Below, piece after piece: positions 34,796 through 45,237 of a stretch of DNA of 64,000 bases. The DNA comes from Theristus sp. LFF4_11 (taxonomy: Eukaryota; Nematoda; Chromadorea; Monhysterida; Xyalidae). The stretch covers positions 62,001-126,000 of the forward strand of contig JASANC010003837.1 of assembly GCA_030248135.1 (NCBI GenBank), in the 5' to 3' direction. Position 1 is the stretch's first letter, and each line of letters opens with the position of its first letter. Made by a program: the position numbers and the translations under genes. The notes under the pieces were generated by a model. The model was not told the origin of the DNA and searched no databases. It worked only from the letters and a program-made list of their open reading frames with translations.

Positions 34796-37700
34796 TCATG
34801 CACTGCGTGGCCGTTTGGCAGGCGTGTGTTGATCGCAGTGCTCCAACGTGTCCACAGCGTCAATCACCGCGTGCAGCACGATGTTGCACAGTTGCAGTTT
34901 GTCAGTCCTGTTCTGGTGCATCTGTGTCAGTGAGCGCAACGACTCGGTGACCTGCCGCGACTGAGACACGCCCTCGGGACTGACAAAGTCAATCGCAAGC
35001 TTCACGCACGAGAAGATGTTCTTCACCTGTAAATGCACAGTGGTCAGGGTCATCGCAAAAACAGATCTAGTACGCTGATTGGTTCTCAGAACACGCTAGC
35101 AGCCTGGCTTGGTTGGTTGGTGTTGTCACTCAGAAAACAGTGCCCGGGCTGGCCTGTTGTGGCCCACAACTTGTGGGAACTGACATTGATTGAGTACAGC
35201 GTAGCGGTGGTTGTGTGGCATGGAAACAAACGTCAATGAACAAACTAAACATCACTCTGTGGTGACTCGGTGCACTGAAAGCGAACACCAACGGAGCACT
35301 GAATGCGTCTGTCTCTACTGCGTGCAGTGCATGGCACACACCTGGTGTGCAGCGCCGGCAGGTATGCAGACAGCGTCGCCGTGCATCTGCACGAACGTGT
35401 AGCCGTGTACGTGTCCGTGGCGCTCAGCAGCCGGCTGGTGCCTGTAGTGCTCTGCCATGTACGAACGCACGCACGCAGGCAGGTAGAAACTCTGGTCGTG
35501 CACGGCGTCCGTGGTCGTGTTGATCGCCTGTGCAGTCGGACACACAAATGAGCGCACGGTTGCACAGCGAAGACGCGTGCGCAAAATCGAACCGAGACTC
35601 AAGCGAGAGCCAGCTATTTTATTCAAACCAACAGAAAAGCGCTCGCGGAGTTCACCTTTGAGTTGTCATCCACGAATCTGACGACATCAGCGGGCATGCC
35701 GTTCTGCTTGCGATTGTTGTACAGCTCGCCCAACTGAAATGCAAAACGCGAAAGTCACAGACCAAAAACGCACAAATTGGCAAATGGCTGGTCAATCAAT
35801 TTGTTGACTGAAACACGAAATGACTGACGTCTTCGTTTATGAATCGTCTGATAACGTCCGATTGTGACGGGTGCCAAATCGTCCAAATGGCACCCGCATG
35901 CTGCCACGCACCGCTCTCAAAGTCAGCCAAATGGGCGATGTCTTCTGGTGGCAGTTGCTCAATGCTCTCCAGTAAATGCATCAGATCTAAAACAGGGCGC
36001 GTATACGGTTTCCTTGACTTGCATTGTGAATCGTGATTCAGTCTTCTTGTAATAGCAATGATAAAACTACGCAAGCAAAAATACACGACATTTTGCGAAA
36101 TACGACCAACTTTTATGCTGCCGCAACAGATTGGTGCCGTTGGGTCGAGTGACATCGATGGCAACATTGACCGCGTCTGTTATGTCCAGATGCAGGTTGG
36201 TGGACGCGAGATTCGGGTTGTCCAGCATGCCTGTCGTGCACAGTCACTCAAAATCGTTCAGAAAAACGATAAAATACGTGAAAGTCACTCACCAAAGGCG
36301 GCATACATCTTTGGGCCCAGGTCCGGCTGCACGTAATACTGAGACGGCAGAAACGTGGCCAAATTCAAATTTCCCGCGTGCAACTTTGCACTGCACGCCG
36401 TTGGCGACGAACAATCGGCTGCTTCAGTCTCATTGCTGATGTCGCTTGGCGGATTCGATCTGGCGGCATTGCAGCGCTGGTGATTTCTGGCCGGCTCCGG
36501 GTACATGTACTGAGTGATGGGCAGTGCTCGTGTGATGAACTGCTCATAGTGGCGCTTGAGGCCGCTCTTGAATGTGGCGTTCGGCGGGAAGTCTTTCAGC
36601 TGCAACGCAATGCATAAACCGTAGCATCGCTGAGTGATGTTGACGTGCTCGCAGTCAGCGATGATCTCATGGCATTCGAGATGCGATCACAACACCGCAA
36701 TCAGGCAGCATGCTCCACTCCAGTGCACTTGCTTGACAGCGCTCACCTTCCAGGACGGCCTGATGCGAGCTCGCGCGTGCGTGCCCACTTTTATGGTGAT
36801 GAACGAGGAACGATCGTGCTCGCTCTCGTAGCCTCTGACGAACTGCTCGAGTGTTGCGGCCACTCTGCGCTGGTTCGCTGACTGTGCGCACTCCACAATG
36901 GACAGCTCGGACACGTGCGACAGCGACGCGTCTGCAAACGAACACGTACACAAGCCTCTCATCAACTGGCGTTGGTTTTGGTGCACATCAACTGTGTCAA
37001 GCCAAGTGCTGCACCTTGTTTTATGTGTTCCGCCAAGGCACGAGGCGTCCACTCAGCCGGGTTCAGCCCGCGGCCACTGTTCCTGATGACCACCGGCTGC
37101 AACCAAACACACGCATTATTGTCAGCTGCACCTTGAACGAAGTGCTCACTGTTCACGGATCATCATCGCGCTCACCAGTCCTCTTCGCCAGTGCGGCTGA
37201 AAACGCCTGAGCAGCGTTTGCTCCGAGTGAGAAGCATCGACCACCAACACATTGCCCTTGCACAACGTGTCACGCGAGTCCTTGCCGATGCTGTCCACGG
37301 CCGTCGCACAGAAACAACGCGACACGTCAACGTCTTTGGCTGCTTGAATCTGAGAAGGGATGCTGTCGATTTTATCGCTTGCGTAAGCTGGCTTAGACCA
37401 TAAGACCAATGCATTTCCGAATGCGACACGACGTGACTCACCTGAGATTCCGGTTCAGGATGCTCGCACACGCAGCGATCAGCTATGCCAAACTTCGCCA
37501 TCACCCTGTCCATGCGTTGTTCGAGTTTCAGCAGAACTGTAAAATGACAACAGTGTTTCTGCAATACAGTTTTGCGAAAGCTTCTCAACTCAACAACGAA
37601 CGCTCAATGCCGTATCCAGGTATGAGATGCGCGGTGTCCATCGATCGAATCGTGTGCTCACGGTATTCGCCAACGGCGCTCTTTTGCGTGCACTTTTGCC

Positions 37701-39896
37701 AGCCAAACGCGTCGATATCGGGGAATTCTGCAACCGGGAAAGAGTTTAAAAAATAGAGTTTGAATGAAATGACAAGAAGCCATGGAAACTGACGCCGACT
37801 TTGTGATTTGCGCCTGAAGAACGGTTTCTTGTGTCTGTTGTCCGTGGCAGCACGTCGCTGGCGCACACACAGCGGACACACCGTGAACGCACACTGCGCA
37901 CAGAACAGATGCATGTTGAAGATGGTCGTGCCGCACTTGTCGCACAGCTCACGGGCCGTCGACGCAAACGTCCGCAACATGTCGACGTTCGATGATGCTG
38001 AGCAGTCACACACATTGATTGCTGTTTCATAATTGAACTGATTCGAATAAAAGTTAATTAGAAAGCAGTTTTCTCAGAATCAAAAACTCATCTCTCTCAA
38101 TGTCACCGGCACGCACTTGCACAATTCCACAGATCCCTCTCCAGATCGAGGTAGTGCCGGAAGTTGGTGGCCACGTTCTGCAGGATGTAGCAGGCGGATG
38201 AGCGGTCTATTGGTTCGTTGACACAGTGCTCGTACTGGACACGGTTGGCACGTGCCGTGTGGTGCTGCGGGCTTGCTGCACTCGCGAACACACTCAGCAC
38301 ACGCACCACGCCCGTCGCTTTGTGCATGCGTAAACTGAAAACAACGACAAAAACGGTACATGTGAATTGGTTGGATTAAGTCACAGCACCCTAACCGTCT
38401 GCTGCCTTCGAATATGCACTCTGTGTCGTCACGTGACACATGCGCGTTGTCACCAGCGGCAGCGACATGCCGGCCACATGCATGGCACATGGGCAATGCC
38501 AACGGCACGATGCTGTGGCAAGGCACACACTGCACCACCGTTTGCGTGCGTCCGTCGGCCGCTTCGCTTTGTTGACCTGCAGTGTTTCTCGTGACAGCAA
38601 ACTTTGCAAACGTATAAACCTTCAGCAATTTCGGCCTGAACAAAACACTCGAAACATACCCAACGAGTGCAATGGGCTGAATTTCGATGTAATCAACTGA
38701 ATCTCATCGTTATCTGTACCATGATTTCGAATGGCATCCGCTATTTCAACGTCCAAATCGGACACCGCAGCTGCGTCATACATTTCAAATGCTTCCCAGC
38801 CAAGTGAACCCAATGGCTCGCCTGATGAACAAGTACACGCACTATCAGTTCATTGAATTGTTCAAAAAAACTTGCATCTGAAACCTAGCACCAATTCAAA
38901 ATCTCTGGAATCTCAAAATCGCCGTACTGTTTGGCGTTTTGTTGCTTTGCCGCGTGTACGTCGCACAGAGTGTGTCATCGTCAACAATTCCGTTGCTGTC
39001 AAGCCCCAATCGTCTCAGACAACTGCGTATCTCCTCAGCCGAGTGTCCAACATTGTTCGGCGACTTGTGCACGCTAATCGAGGCGGGCGCAGTTGATGAA
39101 ACTGCAAAATTGGAGATTAACTGGAGTCTGTTTGATTGGCATCATCCAATGCAACTCCGTAGCACTGACCGGCTGCCCAATCGACCAATGTCAATCGGTG
39201 AGTGCCTGCGGACGTGCCCGGCAGCGCACCAAAGCCGAACGTGTCCACGAGTGTCGCCTTGTTCTGCTCTGCCAACGATGCCCGAGCAGACGCAGATGTC
39301 CGTGATGTTTGTTTCCCAGTCTCTTCTTTGTGCATGCCGGCGGTTGCACACGCTTCCGCAAACGTGCGGGCTTCGTTTGATTTGAAAGATTCGATGATGT
39401 TCAGATGGGCGTCATCGGCGGTGAGTTGCTGCAAGTTGACGTCATCGTCAGTGGTCGTCTCGTTGGGCGCAATCAGCGTTGACTCGGCAATCGGTGCGCA
39501 ATGGAAACCGTCGAGAATGTTGCGTGTGCGCGGTGCCGGCGCCGAGTGGCACTGACGCATGTCGTCGTCGTGTGTGGCAGTGTCCTCTGGCACGCTCGCT
39601 GTGTCCCTCGAATCCACGGCCACCGTGCTTGTGAAACTCTTGCGAAGCGTGTCCAAAATGTTCACTGTTGACGGTTGATCGGTCGGCAGTGCATCACCAC
39701 GATCACCATCACCATCGCCATCGTCGGTCAACATTGGCGACACGGCGACCGTGACGTCATCTGTGGCCACCAGGGACACAGCACTGGAGCAGCGTTGTGC
39801 GTTCGTGGCGCTGGCGCCCGTTGTGCCCGAACACGACGCGCCCATCTCGTCCACATGCTCCTCCACCATCACGATCACTGCATCGCTAGTCGTCAC
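34796..39896 (-). CDS. KDM3: KDM3/JMJD1-type JmjC histone H3K9 demethylase
   Basis: Fe(II)- and 2-oxoglutarate-dependent nuclear demethylase. The first large exon (about 39150-39896) is disordered and contains repeated NILD and NIIESF motifs. Then come SISVHKSPNNVGHSAEEIRS (about 39090), a segment near 38700, and a Cys-rich zinc-finger region: VVQCVPCHS...MCHACGRH (about 38540) and YILQNVATNFRHYLDLERDL (about 38170). It continues with LCDKCGTTIFNMHLFCAQCA plus FTVCPLC (about 37900), as in KDM3 proteins. The JmjC domain follows: VVDASHSEQTLLRRFQPHW (37230), VVIRNSGRGLNPAEWTP (37070), LKDFPPNATFKSGLKRHYEQ and LPSQYYVQPDLGPKMYAAFG (36300-36600). Next is TNLHLDITDAVNVAIDVT with the HxD iron ligands (about 36190), a linker near 35900, then VHDQSFYLP and FVQMHGDAVCIPAGAAHQV with the second His ligand (35350-35530). 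The C terminus is VKNIFSCVKLAIDFVSPEGV...CNIVLHAVIDAVDTLEH, ending at 34796. The 5' end may join the SAND exons upstream. Confidence 0.93.
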
Positions 39897-39914
39897 CTGC
39901 AACGCATTTCGTAT

Positions 39915-41516
39915 TTACATTACAGCGGCTTTTTCACAAATTTGCTGGTAGGCTTGCAGCAATTTGCGCAGATTTGGAATGGGCACGGTGATTTTGATGA
40001 TTTCGAGCTGAACGTTGCAGTGCGAAAATGTGATGGCTGCTTCGGAGAACGAAGGCAACGGACCGAATGTGGTGACGGCGTTTCACTGGATCGCTCAAGC
40101 GCGTTTGAGTGTCGTGCGCTGCGTCGCTCGGCAGCCGCGTGCGTCCATTGATGGCGTTTGCTCAACGGTGCCTGGTCCATTGCGGTCGCCACGATCAACT
40201 GCTGCTGCACACCGCGCGGGTAGTCGCCTATCTTGTAGCAACTCTTGTCTGCAACAATCCTGTCCTGATTGCTGGCTGAATGGTTCGTTGGTTAGTTAGC
40301 ATATCTGATGTTACGCATGATGCATAAAACCATAATATCTGGCTCGTACAAAACTTGCGGTAATTTGTGCTTTATTAAAAATTGTGAAATGTTAAAGTGA
40401 ACAATTGTATTCCAACTTTAGATGAAACCAAACTAAAAACTGACCAGAAAATGTGACATCAGTATTCGCGAGTGTCTCGTCGTCTGGCTGCACGGCTACA
40501 GAGAGTATCACTTTCTTGTCGGCTTCCTCCAACTCGGCATACTGACTGTCGGTTAACAAATGCGGGTGAACGTGTCCGATGGTGTCCATTGTTGTTGGTT
40601 TCGGTTTGGTTTTCAGAGTTTGTTGCTGAGAAACAGAAGTTGACGGCGTTACCGTTGGATCGCCTGCCGGGTTTGCCGTGATGCCTTTGGTTGGTTTGCG
40701 ATGAGCACCAAGCGACAGTGTTGCTTCGGCGTACTCCGGCGCTGTGTGCCTTTGACTCTGCCAAATACAAACAACATGAAGCACTGTGCGTGATCAAGTG
40801 TCGATTGAGCACTACTTTGTGACATGAATGCACGCGCCACCAATGGGGGTGCTCAGTGTTCACCTGCAGTCCGTTGGTGCAGTGGTAGCATCTGCAGAGC
40901 GGCGTGTGTTCGCGGATGGCACCACATTTGATCAGTGCCCCGATGGTGGTCGTCTGTGTGTGGCGTGCGTCTGGCAGCAGCACACGAATCCGAGTGCGCC
41001 ATTCACTCGCGTGCGAACAGCCGACAAACTTCTTCACAAAGTCGTGCGGCGTCAGCCATGGCACGCCCATGCGGCTGCCAGCAACGCCGTCAACAAAGAT
41101 GCATTTGCTGCGCTCAGCTGAAGTGACAGCACAACGCGCAACCATGAGAAAAGCAGAGACACTCGGCAGACTGCTACACGAACGAAGTCGATTGGACTTG
41201 GATAGCACGAAATTGCCTTGATGCAACAGCATTTGCTATTGCTTGCAGTGTTCGTGTTCATATTGTCACAAAGTAAACACAATTGCGAATGTATGAAGAA
41301 TAATTTATAAAATCAACCTATGTAGTCTCTACATGGACAAGTTTTTTTACCTTGCATCAATGTCGTAGTTAACTCACCAGAACCGAAACGTTCCCAACAG
41401 AGGTGTGCCTCATGACGATGCCTCAGTGAGTCAACGACATGCACTGTTAGTAGGGCTAGCTGGTTATTCGAACAATTTTCGCGATATTTGTCGAACAGAG
41501 CTTTGATTTCAGTCAT
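39915..41516 (-). CDS. SAND-domain protein exons
   Basis: SAND domains bind DNA in DEAF1, GMEB and Sp100 proteins. Candidate exon 1 is 41381-41516 (MTEIKALFDKYRENCSNNQL... WERFG, donor GTGAGT). The next large exon, about 40862-41222, has the SAND features in order: RCAVTSAERSKCIFVDG, VPWLTPHDFVKKFVGC, SEWRTRIR where most members have KDWK-x-x-IR, TIGALIKCGAI, and a DEAF1-like CRCYHC close. It splices from CTGCAG/GTGAAC (about 40861) to SQRHTAPEYAEATLSL (about 40769-40448), a Thr/Pro linker. A downstream exon around 39924-40046 encodes NVQLEIIKITVPIPNLRKLL, then QAYQQICEKAA, a probable helix. Read alone it stops at 39915. Spliced across a 27-nt GT-AG stretch it would run in frame into the KDM3 exon. 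The KDWK change is notable because those residues contact DNA in known members. Confidence 0.72.
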
Positions 41517-41799
41517 GACGGGCAATGAAAATAACGTTCGAGGTTCAGTCAGTGTCAGTCAGTCCAGTCAGTACTCAGAACGGTGGACGGTGGCTCGGTT
41601 CGATGGTTGATTTGTCTTGTCTTGTTTTTTGTCATTATTTATTTATTTGCATTTGCATGCCATCAGATTTCAGAAACCTGAACGAAACCAAAATAAAGTA
41701 CCAAGTAAATGTGGTGATGACTGATCTGTGTGAGAGCTTATGGCGATGATGGCCCGTTATACCTGACGTATGCGCATACGGCAACGGCAGTGGCACAGC
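41517..41799. other. Upstream region of SAND-domain gene
   Basis: Probable promoter or 5' region, with a CAGT-rich microsatellite at about 41546-41577. At 41752-41780 is GGCCCGTTATACCTGACGTA, the same motif (reverse complement) that ends the inverted-repeat block at 60838. It probably marks an eroded transposon end. Confidence 0.45.
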
Positions 41800-41817
41800 C
41801 AGTACCGTAGGCGGGGG

Positions 41818-42568
41818 TAGAGATGTCAAGAAAAAAAAATTTTCTATTTTTTTTCTTTAAAAAAAAAAAAAAATTTTTAAATTTTTTTTTTAAATGAAAG
41901 TTGTTCAGAATTTTTCAGGGAGTCCGAATATCACCATCTGAGGAGCCACCGACTTACCATATGACCCCCACTCATATGGGAGGAGGGTGAAAATTTCAGA
42001 CTTGGTTTCGGCGACCCCATTTTCCCACCGACGACATCACGTCTCGTGTTTTGCCTCTCAATTCACCTCAAATAACATGGAAACAAGTTCCACAACAAAC
42101 CGGTGTGATCATGCTGACGACACGAGGCGAAACAGCAACGAGCAACCAACGAAGTTACGCTTGCAGTGGCAGACAGTGCAATTTCCACCTTTCGAGATCC
42201 TGAAAAACGATGCGTAAATGTGAGTTCTCTGCTTCTATCTCACCTTAGCGACATCGGAATTTGTTGAACTAGCCTTTGCGACGCTCAAGTACTTCAATGC
42301 GCGAGTCGATCATCACTCACCAAGGCTGAAAACAGTCGATAAATCAATCCAGAATACCACCTGCAGCGTTGAAGACTAAGTGACAAGGTAAAGTCAAAGA
42401 AAATTTTTGTTGAACTTTCGAAAAATTATGCCAAAAACGGCATTTTCAGGGCACATTAAAGAAAAAATTTCAAAAATTTTCAATAAAAAAATTTAAAAAA
42501 AATGCTCATTTTTTTACTTGAAAAAAAAAATTAAAAAAAATAATTTTTTTTTGACCCTTACATCTCTA
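41818..42568. mobile_element. TAGAGATGT hAT-like MITE, copy A
   Basis: 751-bp non-coding element with ends TAGAGATGTCAAG and CCTTACATCTCTA. It is flanked by GGCGGGGG at 41810-41817 and 42569-42576. The interior shares CAGGGAGTCCGAA and AAATTTTTGTTGAACTTTCG with the TAGGGTTG family, so the families are related. Copy B follows immediately after the shared 8-bp target duplication. Confidence 0.88.
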
Positions 42569-42576
42569 GGCGGGGG

Positions 42577-43500
42577 TAGAGATGTCAAACGAAAAAAATC
42601 TTTTTTTTAACCAAAGTTGTTCAAAATTTTTCAGGGAGTCCGAATATCACCATCTGAGGAGCCACCGACTTACCATATGACCCCCACTCATATGGGAGGA
42701 GGGTGAAAATTTCAGACTTGGTTTCGGCGACCCCATTTTCCCACCGACGACATCACGTCTCGTGTTTTGCCTCTCAATTCACCTCAAATAACACGGAAAC
42801 AAGTTCAACAACAAACCGGTGTGATCATGCTGACGACACGAGGCGAAACAGCAACGAGCAACCAGACGAAGTTACGCTTGCAGTGGCAGACAGTGCAATT
42901 TCGACCTTTCGAGATCCTGAAAAACGATGCATAAATGTGAGTTCTCTGCTTCTATCTCACCTTAGCGGCATCGGAATTTATTGAACTAGCCTTTGCGACG
43001 CTCAAGTACTTCAATGCGCGAGTCGATCATCACTCACCAAGGCTGAAAACAGTCGATAAATCGATCCAGATTCCAGAATACCACCTGCAGCGTTGAAGAC
43101 TAAGTGACAAGGTAAAGTCAAAGAAAATTTTTGTTGAACTTTCGAAAAAATATGCTAAAAACGGCATCTTCAGCGTAATGCATCATTATTAAAACAGCTG
43201 CATCTGCAGTTCCGGTGCTCCTCCTCCATAACACAGGAAAGAAAAAAATGCAAAAACCAAATTGATCATTTTCACCTTATCAAAAAGGCTCGGCTTAGGA
43301 TTAGGATTAGGTTTAAGATTAGCAACGACTCATTACAAGCAACCTCAGATCAAAAATCAAAAAAATCACTTTTCAGAATGTATACAAAACAAATCCATTT
43401 TCAGGGCACATTAAAGAAAAAAATTTCAAAAATTTAAAAAAAATGCTCATTTTTTTACTTAAAAAAAAAATAAAAAATTTTTTTTACCGTTACATCTCTA
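42577..43500. mobile_element. TAGAGATGT hAT-like MITE, copy B with inner insertion
   Basis: Second copy, ends TAGAGATGTCAAACG and CGTTACATCTCTA, flanked by GGCGGGGG at 42569-42576 and 43501-43508. It is about 95% similar to copy A over the first 580 bases. It is interrupted at about 43173-43395 by a dispersed repeat carrying TTAGGA hexamers, bracketed by CATCTTCAG and CATTTTCAG. That suggests an 8-9-bp duplication from a further nested insertion. Confidence 0.85.
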
Positions 43501-43528
43501 GGCGGGGGGTGGGTGGGGGAGTGCACCT

Positions 43529-43890
43529 TGGGTTGTTAAACAAAAATCAAAATTAAAAAAGTGATTAAAAAAACAAAATGCCAATTTAAAAAAAATCGAA
43601 AATTTTTTCTCTAATATGCTCTGAAAACCTCAATTTTGGCACAATTTTTCGAAAGTTCAACAAAAATTTTCTTTGATATTACCTCGTAAAACCTTTAGCA
43701 GTCGATTTTGGACCGTTTTACCGACTGATTTCAGGCTTCAACAACATCTGCGATGAAGTTTTTGAGCGTCCCAAAGGTTGGCTTACCATTTCCGATGCAG
43801 ATAAGGTGACGATTCGCCTCGCAATCTAAATTTGAGCGTCCGAGCTGCTCCGTTTGCAAGCGTTACGTTGTCTGGTTGCCGTTTCGTGTC
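43529..43890 (-). mobile_element. Half of a TAGGGTTG MITE
   Basis: This begins GGGTTGTTAAACAAAAATC and runs as the reverse complement of the right half of the 6554-7267 element, through TTTACCGACTGATTTCAGGC, stopping near GTTGTCTGGTTGCCGTTTCG. The left half is absent. The break falls at almost the same internal position where the fragment at 57727-58063 stops. Confidence 0.75.
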
Positions 43891-44179
43891 CTAGAGACCG
43901 TCGGGAGGGGGGGGGGTGGGGGCACCGTGTCACCCCCCCCCAAAGCCGGGCACCCTTCCCATCGACCCCAACCCCTCGAAAATTTGGCCGATAGTGCGGG
44001 GGTGGGGTCCCCTGCCCGTGCACGGGCAGATACCCGTCACCCGTGTACCCCCCTCCCCCCTTTACCTCGACACGGGTACTAGACAGTAGACTCCCCCCAC
44101 CCCCCCCCTCTAGCAGGCGACCGGGAGGTCCCACTTATTCCAACCCCCCCCCAAAAAAAATTGGCACCCCACGCGTAGG

Positions 44180-44663
44180 TATTGTGGATTTATTCAAACG
44201 TGTCCGGACTAAAATGACGTCATTTGCTTTAAAAACGCCTGTTTGTCAAAGTGCAGGCACTAAAATATCAATTTGGTGTGACTTATTCGACATTCACCAT
44301 TTGTTTACGGGAAGAAATCGGCTAAACGGAAAGTCTGGTTTGCTGTGAACGGCAAGCGCATGTTTGGCGGCACATGACGTCATTTCTTTTTTTTTCTTTT
44401 TTTAATTATACGCGCGCCGGTTCCGGAAACCCGAAAGTACCAAACTCCGGCGGAGACGGGCAATACTGCCTCGAGCCCAATTTTACCCTCGGCTCAGGAG
44501 GGAATAGACCATTAGATGTTCGTTGGTCACTCTAATTTTCCATGAGTATGTCTTGTCCACAGCGAGGTTCGAACCCGGTACCTACAGAACTGTAGGCCGA
44601 AGTTCTACCGCTACGCCACGAACGCGATTTCAGTGGGACACGTTTAAAAAATTAGGTCATACC
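44180..44663. repeat. Dispersed repeat copy 1, split by a SINE
   Basis: It matches 48959-49199 along its whole length at roughly 90% identity (for example TTTACGGGAAGAAATCGGCT and AACGGAAAGTCTGGTTTGCT), except for a 245-bp insertion at 44387. It has no coding content and no clear terminal repeats. Confidence 0.85.
44387..44626 (-). mobile_element. tRNA-derived SINE
   Basis: Read on the reverse strand, the element starts with a tRNA-like head: TGGCGTAGCGGTAGAACTT carries an A-box-like promoter, a perfect CCTACAG-TT-CTGTAGG anticodon-arm-like hairpin follows, and GGTTCGAACCTCG is the B box. A ~150-bp body leads to an A-rich tail (AAAAAAGAAAAAAAAAG). The flanks carry a 5-bp duplication ATTTC (44382-44386 and 44627-44631). 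The uninterrupted copy of the host repeat at 48959-49199 has one ATTTC and no insert, which defines the insertion exactly. The internal promoter boxes are intact enough for RNA polymerase III. Confidence 0.85.
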
Positions 44664-44972
44664 TCCCTACCCTACCTGAAAATGTCTGTCATCTTCGGAC
44701 TGGTCACAAATAAAACAAAAGTGAAAAGGTGCCTGGGCACAAAAAAGTTTTGTTTCTGCGCACCAGTGGTTTTGAAGTGCCAAAACCGCTTTTTTACGTT
44801 TCACTCCAGGCGTTGAACGTTGCTTGGGCACCGAAATAATGATTTGTTGTCGTTACTCGTTATTTGTTCATTTTACATAATTGTCATGTCGACGCAGAAA
44901 ATTTTGGGCGGAATCAAACTTTTTTCATCGTTTGCGTCAATTTGACGCAGAAAAATTTTGGCATCAGACATC

Positions 44973-45237
44973 TACAGTATGGCCGAATAAATGAGTCCTT
45001 CAAGGCGGGATCAGTCGCAGACTAGGAGTTGTCTTTTCAAGAATGCCAAGGTTGTTCCCAATTGTTTGTGCAAAGGAGATAGAATGAACAGAATATCACG
45101 AAGAATTAATGGTAGTATAAAAAACACGTCAAATTTGACACACGATCAGGTTTCTGAATGCCGTTTATCTTGCATTCAAATTTCCCGCGCTACGTGCACC
45201 CTGAAAAAAACTGCCATATTTACTCGGCCATTCCGTA
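44973..45237. mobile_element. Tc1/mariner-like MITE (GTATGGCCG family)
   Basis: 265-bp non-coding element between TA dinucleotides, with ends CAGTATGGCCGAATAAATGAG-like and complement CGGAATGGCCGAGTAAATA. It carries GGCGGGATCAGTCGCAGACT just inside the left end. It is in opposite orientation to the copy at 52135. Confidence 0.8.

Larger units (their letters stand above)
41800..44150. mobile_element. G-rich hAT-like element, copy 3, heavily invaded
   Basis: It opens with CAGTACCGTAGGCGGGGG at 41800. It resumes after the MITEs at 43501 with GGGTGGGTGGGGGAGTGCACC, and again at about 43890 with CTAGAGACCGTCGGGAGG, then CTCGAAAATTTGGCCGA at 43974. These pieces follow the same order as the left part of the element at 55387. 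They are interrupted by two TAGAGATGT MITEs and an inverted half of a TAGGGTTG MITE (about 43529-43890). No matching right end or target duplication was found, so the right limit is uncertain and the copy may be truncated. Confidence 0.65.

Noticed and set aside
44556..44626. A tRNA gene on the reverse strand
   Set aside because: The A and B boxes are present, but the sequence continues into a SINE body with an A-rich tail and target duplications. It is therefore the head of a retroelement and not a functional tRNA gene.
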